Part shown: positions 58,001 to 64,000 of the stretch, piece after piece
How the letters are laid out: each line of letters opens with the position of its first letter
Numbering within the stretch: the stretch's first letter is position 1
Assembly (NCBI RefSeq): GCF_932274485.2
Contig: NC_065886.2
Coordinates: 20,287,501-20,351,500 of the forward strand
Source of the DNA: Patella vulgata
Taxonomy: Eukaryota; Mollusca; Gastropoda; Patellidae
Direction: 5' to 3'
DNA: 64,000 bases
Translations under genes and position numbers: made by a program
The notes under the pieces: model-generated
Databases searched by the model: none
Told to the model about the DNA's origin: nothing
What the model saw: only the letters and a program-made list of their open reading frames with translations

Positions 58001-61000
58001 CAGTTTGTAGCACCTTGTCAACCCTCAAAGGACGAAATTATAATCTGATCTGTATGAAACTTTCTTGTATATGCCCCCCCCCCCCAATTACCTACAAAAG
58101 ATTAAATAATGCAATAACCCTTCTTGACAGCTCAGAAGATGTAGCTGCTGTGGGCATATGTTTCGTTGCCTCGCAACCTATCTTTCATAATCCCTCTTAA
58201 TAGTCATTTAAAGATGGGTTCCCAGAAAAGTATTTATCAGGTGGTTATTTCCAATAAAAGTATGGTAATTTTGGTATATATGGAAAGTAGAGATATCCAA
58301 TCTTACTAGAAAAATACTGGATTCTCCGAAAAATACTCATGGAGCGTATACAGGACAAAAATGTAAGGGTTCCCTAATCGACAACCTGACAATTAGGAAT
58401 TTCTGCACGCGTGATGTCAAAGGTCACACGCGAACATTGAGCGCTTGATGTACAAGTTGATAAACTTTATGAAGTGTTAGACGTACAACATTTTCTGAGA
58501 TGAAAATGACGGAAAAAGACGCGGGTGTGGATAATCCGAGAATTTAATTAGGATTCGATATTTATAATAAATAGTTATCGATTAAAGACAACATCGTCTT
58601 ATGTATGCAATGAATTCTCCTCTGACTTCCGGGGATCACGTGGCTAAGTGGGTAAGACGCTAGCTCGCTAGCCTGGAGGTCGGGTGTTCGATCCCTGCAT
58701 TGGCCGAGAAAGTTCATCCAGATTTTCCGGCGTGGTTCTCCCTTGTCAGTGATGCAGGACGGAGGGGCTGACAAGGAAAGCTGTCTAGTCGTTCGGATGG
58801 GACGAAAAACCGAGGTCCCGTGTACACATTGGCGTGCACGTAAAAGATCCCTTGGCAGTTGGAATTCGATATAAGAGTAGGCCGTAGTGCCGCTGTCCGG
58901 GCAAAATTTCCCTCATAGCACACTGTATGGCGTATGCCCGTCTTCATTAGCCCAGGTTAGGAGCAGAACAGTAGGACGTTAAACCCCATTTCATTTCATT
59001 TCATTTCCTCTGACTTCCAAGAGAGGTAAGTCACGTGACGTAAACATGACCTGGTTTGATCAGATTTTTATAGCAGCAATTACAATGTTTGAGAAGGATT
59101 TGAAGCAAAATTCTGACAAATTAATTAGTTTGACTATGTTTTTAGTCCATATATACCACTAAATCACCCAGTTTGTACGCGGGAGCCCATCTTTAAAAAT
59201 ATTTTTCTTGACAGAGAAAAATTTGGTTTGCCTTGTTTGCTTTACTGTTAGATAAAAGGTATACCTAAAAACAAATATTGCATTGTTCATTTATAGGTGC
59301 CCAGACTCATGTTCGTGAAGGTATAACACTAGTTGATTGTGAGAGCGATAAGATAGATTTTGAAGCTATTAAAACTGTCACTGATTGTGTAGAAGTAGCA
59401 GCTAATCCAGAAATTGTGACTGTATTAGAGGAACTAGCATCCTGTTGGTGTAAACAAATTGAACAGGTAAACGGGCACTGGTATTCAGTGGTGTATGTAC
59501 AGTTTGTGCCGCCTGTGTTCAATTAAAAATAAATATGAAGTATGGACTCGCTATTATTTTTATAGTGAGCGTATGAGTAGATATGCGGTTCAAATGAAAG
59601 AAAATATATTCTAATGAAGAAATTGATGATCAGTACTAGGGCTGCAACGATACAGTAAGCTCATGATACGATACACATAACGATATGGACCTCACCATAC
59701 GATACATATCACAGTATTTTTTCTTTCCATGTTTACTTTAAAAATAAAAACAAGTACATGATATTTAATGGTCACATGTCACTTTATTAGCCTAGGCTTT
59801 TCCATCTGGCGTTTTTAATCCAAAAATGTTCCCATATCTGTGAATTTTGGTTCGCTGGAGGCAAATGTTTTATCCCCAGAAACCATCTTTCCTCCTTGTC
59901 AGGTGACCTGCAGGGGGTCATAGCAGAGCATTACAGTTGAATATCACAAGAAACCATCTTTCCTCCTGTTCTGTGTTTATCGAACCACGGTACGGACCAT
60001 TAGTCCGGTCACCAAACCCAATATTTCGAGTGAGCCTGGGAATTGTATACAAAGTTTTCTTTATGATTGATTTTAGTAGCCTAGGGTGTTCCCTTACAGA
60101 ATCTGCCTCGGTCACCCTTGAGAAATTCAAGATGGCGTGTAAGACGGCCGCTATTTCAAATAATCCCCTATATATAGCTCCCATAGTATTTATTCTAGGA
60201 TGATAATTTTGGTGTCTTACTGTATGTTTCTGGGGTCAAGGAATACACTGAAATCGTTCATTATGTTGTGGGGTGATTAGATGATAGTAAAATCCAAAAT
60301 GCCAGACACTATATATCGCCCTTTAACTCGTTAACGGCCGTTGAGGTCCATTATTTCACCAAAACAAACTATTCCTGAGACAAATTATATATTTCTGGAT
60401 ATAGGAGCATATGAGTGATGTGATAACACAACATGCATGCCTATCAGGAGTTCCAGGGCCACATAGGCCGACCGTGAAAAGGGCTGGGGGGGGGGGGCCA
60501 AAGCTGTTTTTTGAACAATTAAAAAATCTATTCACAAAACACGAAAATAACATCCACAGAAGTAGGTAATATTCAGTTTCATTGTTTAGTCGCGTTGCGA
60601 CAGAACAAATGCAAAATACTGTACATTTTAAACCATCCCTAGTGTAACTGCAAGCAAGCGTACTACATTGGTATCACTCATGCATCCACATCTGATGAGC
60701 CACTGACAGACTCCGGAGCAAGTTGGCTGGATGTAGGCATCCAAAACTGGAAATGAATCGTCATCATCCCCACCTAAACCATGCACTGCTGGTAGCTGCA
60801 TTATGGATGGCTTAGAAAATAAAGTATTTTGCGCTTGTGCTGTCACAGGTTGCCGCCAGAAGCACGAATAAAGGATTAAACTTGATATTACCTAGTTTTG
60901 TGGAGGTTTTGTTCGTGTTTTGCGGGTAGAATTTTTTTTTTTAAATGTTCAACAAACAGCTTGTGCCTCCCTCTTCAGGATTGACCCATGTGGCCCTTGA

Positions 61001-63081
61001 GCCCCTGATAGGGATGTATGTGGTGTTATTGTATCACACCTATGCTCCTATGTCTAGAAATATATAGTTTCTCTCTAGATATAGTTTGGTTCGGTGAAAT
61101 AATCGCCCCCAACCGCAACTAAAGAGTTAAAGGACCATACTGTCTGACATGTTTGATTTTACTATCATCTCAGTGCATTCCTTGACCCCCAAAACATAGG
61201 TTAGACGCCAAAGTTATCATTCTAGACTAAATACTATGAGAGTTATGCGGGATTATTTGAAATGGCAGCCGTCTTAGACACCATCTTGAATTTTGCAAAA
61301 CGCTCCAAGCTACTAAAATCAACCATAAAAAACTTTGTATACAATTTCAAGGTTCAGCCATAGTTCTGCTGGACTACATTAAGAAAAGCATTCAACCTTA
61401 TTCAGTAACTAATTAATAAATGAAGATCTCTAATGATTGTCCAATCCCCAATTTTTAGCACCTGCGCAGAAAAATTAACAATATATTTGATACAAACAAA
61501 CTCAAACCTTCTGTTTATTTCTTTCCGGTCAAATTAAAATACCAAATCTTCTGACCTCCAAGCTGACAAATACCAACACGCTTTAACACTGCAAGAGGGA
61601 CGGAAAGTTAATATTTCTCAAATCCCTTTTCATACATAGGGAGATTTTTTACTAGCTTCTATTCACTATTTTGAGCTACTGAAGAGTGAAGACCTGATAA
61701 TTGATTTAGTTATGAAAATGATTACAATTACCTTTTTTTTTTGCATGGTAGATATTAGCCGAGAGTGATCAGATGAGAAAGGAGGCAGATGATACTGGTC
61801 CTATGGCTGAATTAGAACACTGGAGACAACTAACAGCCAGATTTAATGCTTTATTAGAACAGATTAAAAGTCATAAATGTCGCATGACTATCAACATTAT
61901 CCATATTGCTAAAAGTAAAATCCTGAAGAAATGGAAAGAACTAGATAAACGTATTACAGATAATGCGAATGAAGCAAAAGACAATGTCAAGTATTTATAT
62001 ACACTAGAGAAATACTGTGAACCATTATACAGATGTGATCCAGTAGGTCTACTGATTAATTTGTATCTGCAATTTTGTATTTTTATACGCCCACATTTTG
62101 ATGTGGGCGTATATTGTTGTCGCCCCAGTCCGATAATTACTGCCACAGTTAAGGCCCTTGATTACTTCAAAAAATCTTGTGGACGGTCTAGAGGCTAAAA
62201 CTCCATTTCAATTATTCATTTATTCTAGAGGCTAAAGGTAATATAAATTGTTTAATGTCATAAGGCAAACAATCAAAACAAATTCTAATGTTTTCTGATA
62301 ATTACTTCATGGGTTATTACTTGTAATCAGATTTTCATATGTTGTAAATGTTCTCATTACTGACAAAAGAAAAAGTATGCGACAACACTTGTTGACTGCT
62401 CAGACGACTTAGCTGCTGTGGGCGTATGTTTTGTTGCCTGGCAACCTATCTTTGATGATTTTAATGTGTTTTTAGTGCCATTATTATTATACTATTAAGC
62501 AAATCATAAATAGTTATTTGACAGTTTATGTTAAAATTTATAAAGTATTTATATCATAAGAGGTACCATGTCGAAATTCAGAATATTTTGATAATATACT
62601 CCGTAAGGAAGAACCCTATCATATATTTTTGGATCGTAAATTTCAAGCATGTTTTGAGGAGTTATTTTTCTGTTTACATTTTGACTGTTAAAGCCATTGA
62701 AATTGAACATGATGCAGAATAAAATTCAAAATGGACTATATAAAATATAGGGGCATAAAATAGGAACTCTATTGAAATTCAGAACTATTCGAACCCCCTC
62801 TGGAACTATTAGATAATGTAACAAATTTGTTGTCCTTTGAATACTTTATATACGTGCATGACATAGTTTTATTACTATTAATGAAACAAATCTGATGTTA
62901 AATATTTTTCTTAATCGTGTTGATATACTGTTCTGCAAATATAAAATATTTGTTATAACAATTTGTATTACAGGTTTCAATGATTGATTGTTTAGTTGGT
63001 TTGATTAATGCCATCAGAATGATTCACAGTATATCACGATATTACAACACATCAGAGAGAATGACTTCTCTTTTTATTAAG
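48939..63081 (+). CDS. axonemal dynein heavy chain, DNAH5/DNAH8 type, N-terminal exons (gene continues beyond window)
   Basis: Eight coding exons give about 435 residues of the N-terminal tail of an outer-arm dynein heavy chain, the motor subunit that drives ciliary and flagellar beating. The tail (DHC_N1 region) dimerises heavy chains and binds intermediate chains; the AAA+ ring would lie far downstream. Recognisable stretches: RLFVTSGRGEALTGVCVYFL, GGLLGVFELILSKVYQPAL, SDQMRKEADDTGPMAELEHW, NEAKDNVKYLYTLEKYCEPL and HSISRYYNTSERMTSLFIK, all in the order of vertebrate DNAH5/DNAH8. The first Met (48939) precedes a basic, variable segment. All junctions keep phase and have GT/AG borders. Introns of 0.45-3.9 kb are filled with repeats. 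The exact orthologue (5 or 8) is unresolved. Confidence 0.93.
49635..49702 (+). repeat. 34-bp direct tandem duplication in intron 1
   Basis: GGGTAGTCTGAAATTCGACA followed by AATTGAAGAAAATG is repeated once with a single change (GTCTG to GTGTG). A recent slippage-type event. Otherwise intron 1 (49098-50060) has only a TATACGCCCATAT stub near 49218. Confidence 0.85.
50061..50195 (+). CDS. dynein heavy chain coding exon 2
   Basis: 45 codons, acceptor TTTCAATTTTAG, donor GTAAGA. Encodes a basic start (AKARDKREERKGR) and the conserved HKHILEVVGEYLQIDKIAAE followed by DFVLDSD. Phase 0 at both ends. Confidence 0.9.
50644..50737 (+). CDS. dynein heavy chain coding exon 3
   Basis: 31 codons plus one base, acceptor TTGATTGCAG, donor GTCAGT. 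Encodes QMDIFDQFLAKDKGSKSLKF then YYQEGEVPALE, the family's short acidic/aromatic segment. Phase 1 out. Confidence 0.88.
51097..52632 (+). mobile_element. family B tandem-core element in dynein intron 3
   Basis: An array of alternating B monomers (TATATCACCGTTACACC, AAAATGGCCGCC, TAACCCAAAGATCTCGGTTC, TTATGGCC, CTCTAGAGGTCACAATTTT) ends in the 3' block GCAAAATGTGGGTGTATCC, TGCCTGGCAGCCACTGGTTC. There is no 5' terminal block. The left part (51097-51285) is shared at 98 percent with 54817-55005. The 3' end stops only about 32 nt before the acceptor of exon 4. Confidence 0.85.
52665..52816 (+). CDS. dynein heavy chain coding exon 4
   Basis: 152 nt that complete the split codon of exon 3 (GAA), acceptor TCTTATTCACAG, donor GTAATA. 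Encodes ECGRAIPGAPKGSKM, then LRLFVTSGRGEALTGVCVYF and LRTRVDIALSIRNVTE, one of the best conserved stretches of the tail. The acceptor follows the end of a family B element very closely. Confidence 0.92.
53146..54005 (+). mobile_element. family E tandem-core element in dynein intron 4
   Basis: 5' block TTTTATACACACACACCTAG, TTTGGGCGTATATA, then CCTGCCTGTCTGTCCG. Monomers carry ATTTTGTGGGAAGCATTGTG, CATGAGAAAACAAACCCTAT and TTCAGCATTCCGCAACTTTC. The terminal GGGCGTATA echoes families A-C. The 3' block was not found. Confidence 0.6.
54212..55005 (+). mobile_element. family B element, 5' part, with a patched-in segment
   Basis: The 5' block TATACACCCACATTTTCATG, TGGACGTATT is hairpin-forming and followed by CCGTCCGTCCGTCCGTCC. 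B monomers run to 54816. From 54817 to 55005 the sequence switches, in the middle of a monomer, to a block nearly identical to 51097-51285. The 3' end is missing. Confidence 0.8.
55006..55075 (+). mobile_element. hAT-like terminal fragment
   Basis: AAGGCTGTGCAAAAATATCG followed by ATCGATAATCGG and CGATACGATAATC resembles hAT-type terminal sequence (AGGGCTG(C/T)(G/A)C start), as does AGGGCTGCAACGATACAG at 59639. Short and without the partner end. Confidence 0.35.
55076..56660 (+). mobile_element. family D element split by a family B element
   Basis: D monomers at 55076-55540 (GTGTTTATTAGGTGAATGCC, AAGCAGAGATACGCGATTTG) reach ATGTGTGTCATCTAATTACT. The family 3' block resumes at 56614 (AATTTGGCGGGATACGTAGG, CCTCACTGTTGGCTAG). 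In the uninterrupted copy at 17865-17925 these parts are directly joined. The D element was therefore in place before the B element landed. Confidence 0.75.
55543..56613 (+). mobile_element. family B tandem-core element, complete ends
   Basis: Left end TATGCGCCCACATTTTCATG, TGGACGTATG; right end GCAAAATGTGGGCGTATC, TTGCATGGCAACCGCTTG. About six B monomers lie between (AACCCAAAGATCTC, TATATCACCGTTACACC, TTATGGCCCCTGATTG). No TSD is apparent when the flanks are compared with the empty site at about 17868. Confidence 0.82.
56752..56947 (+). CDS. dynein heavy chain coding exon 5
   Basis: 196 nt, acceptor TTATTTTAAAG, donor GTAAGT. Encodes EIQFGFLDPKNQGGLLGVFE, then LILSKVYQPALDKFKVWGEM and the less conserved VTPEGRKSKTQFKALQENFV. 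A second AG nine bases on (56760) is a possible alternative acceptor, but it would remove the conserved EIQ. Phase 1 out. Confidence 0.9.
57095..58185 (+). mobile_element. family C tandem-core element in dynein intron 5
   Basis: 5' block TATACGCCCTCATGGAAATG, TGGTCATA, a short CCGTCGATCCGTCG run, about six monomers (TTATCATCCGATCTGTATG, TTATATGCATTATTTAAAT, GAGTTATGGCCCTTGTTTCA), then GCTGTGGGCATATGTTTCG and TTGCCTCGCAACCTATCTTT. Nearly full length. Confidence 0.82.
58618..59018 (+). mobile_element. full-length tRNA-derived SINE with 13-bp TSD
   Basis: Body at 58631-59005. The head has GGATCACGTGGCTAAGTGGG (A box TGGCTAAGTGGG) and GGTCGGGTGTTCGATCCC (B box). The unrelated body ends in ACGTTAAACCCCA and a (TTTCA)n tail. 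TCCTCTGACTTCC at 58618-58630 and 59006-59018 is a perfect target-site duplication, so the insertion is young. It is the reference copy for the SINEs at 2785, 4277, 27095 and 41113. Located in dynein intron 5, same orientation as the gene. Confidence 0.92.
59297..59466 (+). CDS. dynein heavy chain coding exon 6
   Basis: 170 nt, acceptor TTCATTTATAG, donor GTAAAC. Completes the split Ser codon, then AQTHVREGITLVDCESDKID and TDCVEVAANPEIVTVLEELA, SCWCKQIEQ, matching the tail region before the conserved VLAE(S/N) segment. Phase 0 out. Confidence 0.92.
60030..61365. repeat. large diverged inverted repeat in dynein intron 6
   Basis: The left arm 60030-60605 and right arm 60865-61365 are inverse copies with clear but imperfect identity. 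Examples are ATTGTATACAAAGTTTTCTT against its inverse near 61325-61345, TGATTTTAGTAGC against GCTACTAAAATCA, and GATGATAGTAAAATCC against GATTTTACTATCATC. The loop of about 250 bp has a short minus-strand frame (GLGGDDDDSFPVLDAYIQP) that I cannot assign. It may be a foldback element or two opposed copies of one repeat. Confidence 0.75.
61752..62042 (+). CDS. dynein heavy chain coding exon 7
   Basis: 97 codons, acceptor TGGTAG, donor GTAGGT. Encodes ILAESDQMRKEADDTGPMAE, LEHWRQLTARFNALLEQIKS, the variable middle, then KILKKWKELDKRITDNANEA and KDNVKYLYTLEKYCEPLYRC followed by DP. This is the strongest evidence for the family. Open reading continues past the donor by chance into a family A element. 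Confidence 0.95.
62083..62453 (+). mobile_element. family A tandem-core element, short, both ends kept
   Basis: The 5' hairpin is perfect: ATACGCCCACAT, a 4-nt loop TTTG, ATGTGGGCGTAT. Then GTCGCCCCAGTCCG and little more than one monomer, and the 3' block GCTGTGGGCGTATG, TTGCCTGGCAACCTATCTTT. It starts 41 nt after the donor of dynein exon 7. A useful minimal copy showing which parts are constant. Confidence 0.85.
62974..63081 (+). CDS. dynein heavy chain coding exon 8
   Basis: 36 codons, acceptor TTTGTATTACAG, donor GTTAAT. Encodes VSMIDCLVGLINAIRMIHSI followed by SRYYNTSERMTSLFIK, nearly invariant in the DNAH5/8 group. Phase 0 at both ends. The next exon should begin VTNQ-like and is not in the window. 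Confidence 0.95.
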
Positions 63082-64000
63082 GTTAATGTTTATTTTAGAA
63101 ATTGCTCTTCTGGAGAGCATGATAGTGCTTTGATTTGCAATAGACCATTCCTAACCATACAATACATATTTTCAGCCCCATTAAAGAGGTGTTTTGTATT
63201 AGTTACTTTCCTCTGGGTCTGGTTTCTAAGTTGACTGCAGGCCAATATATCCCACACTAGTGATAACTTCAAGGCATTACTAGAAACAATACTTTGAACG
63301 TTGAAGGAATGGGGCTACGGCTTGGTTTAAATGAACTATTCATTTCTGAAAACATTAACAATATCTTTTTGAAAAGTTTATATATAACAGATACAGGTTT
63401 AATTGTGAAAACTCCCACCCATATATTAAAAGCAGCTAATCTTGACCGCTATATTTATTCAAATACCTTGACATTTTGTAATACGCAGACAACTCTAATA
63501 CATTAGATCTATTTGATAAGGCCAACTTCAAGTTTGGTCAAAGGTCACAAGATGTAAACAGGGCTAGCGCTAATCCCAACCCTAACCCTGGACCTAGCCT
63601 TAATGCTTACCCTAACCCTAACCTACAATCTCCCCGACAATCACATGCCCTAACTTTATTTACATCTCAACAACCTTGATGAAAATTGAGCTGGCCTTAA
63701 CTAATAGATTTAGCCCTCTATTACAAAAGATGATAGGATTCAGACCACAAAAAACACCACTAAATAGAAGTGCAAATTAAAGCAAACAGAATGATGTATG
63801 AACTATTTCGATTATTCTGCGAGTGAACTTAGATCAAGAAAAGTAATTACGATCTAGATGTGCAATAATTAATGTTAATTTAATGAGCCCATAATCTTGC
63901 TACCATTGCTTTTGGAATATATTTAATAAATGCACTGATACTTCGAATATATAAAATTCTTTAATTGTGTAGCTTTTCCCCCTGTAGTTTTGATCAATTT
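63082..64000. other. dynein intron 8, incomplete
   Basis: No further exon found. A patch of CCCTAA-like units at 63576-63625 (CCCAACCCTAACCCTGGACC and similar) is a degenerate interstitial telomere-like stretch. Confidence 0.5.

Noticed and set aside
60628-60846. Minus-strand frame in the loop of the inverted repeat (acidic DDDD stretch and several Cys) as a transposon protein
   Set aside because: Too short and without a complete motif; I cannot assign it to a family.
63576-63625. Chromosome end or true telomere repeat
   Set aside because: Only a few imperfect CCCTAA units inside a dynein intron; at most a degenerate interstitial patch. A shorter GGGTTAGGG patch near 15831 is likewise trivial.

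Overview
The window looks like nuclear DNA of a lophotrochozoan animal, most likely a mollusc and perhaps a gastropod. Genes have introns with GT/AG borders, the DNA is AT-rich, the identifiable host genes are metazoan, and the repeats resemble the tandem-core elements and tRNA-derived SINEs known from molluscs. The placement is inferred and no species is claimed. There is no prokaryotic gene structure, no CRISPR array, and no retroviral, LTR or Polinton remnant that I can recognise.

Layout. From 1 to about 22 kb I see no host gene. This part holds repeats: tandem-core elements, a SINE with target-site duplication (2.8-3.15 kb), a 5'-truncated LINE with an RNase H domain (6.2-7.4 kb, minus strand), a TTAA-flanked MITE (8.06-8.55 kb), a Tc1-like transposon nested in another repeat (9.25-11.8 kb), and an eight-unit array of a 150-bp monomer (14.2-15.8 kb). 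Two intronless GT31 beta-1,3-galactosyltransferase-like genes follow in tandem on the plus strand (22384-23607 and 25190-26401). From 27 to 47 kb there is a SINE split by a MITE, a G-rich 21-bp minisatellite, an L2-type LINE split by a second Tc1-like element, clustered palindromes and a 3.6-kb element with terminal inverted repeats. From 48939 to the end lies the 5' part of an outer-arm axonemal dynein heavy chain gene of DNAH5/DNAH8 type. Eight coding exons are resolved with consistent phases and the gene continues past the window. Its introns are swollen by repeats, and a third Tc1-like element lies just upstream of its first coding exon.

Genes. The two glycosyltransferases are type II Golgi proteins with the key motifs at the same residue numbers, so they are paralogues from a local duplication. 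The dynein is a ciliary motor subunit and is functionally unrelated to them.

Main observation. About a fifth of the window, by my own boundaries, belongs to one structural class of non-autonomous element in at least five families (A-E here). The best copies have a 5' hairpin carrying a subterminal repeat (ATACGCCCACA in A-C), a CCGT-rich run, a tandem array of roughly 145-170-bp monomers, the inverse subterminal repeat and a small 3' hairpin. Families A, B and C share a monomer core. This fits Helentron-associated elements (HINEs, including the 'pearl' type of bivalves), and nested insertions in the window give relative ages.
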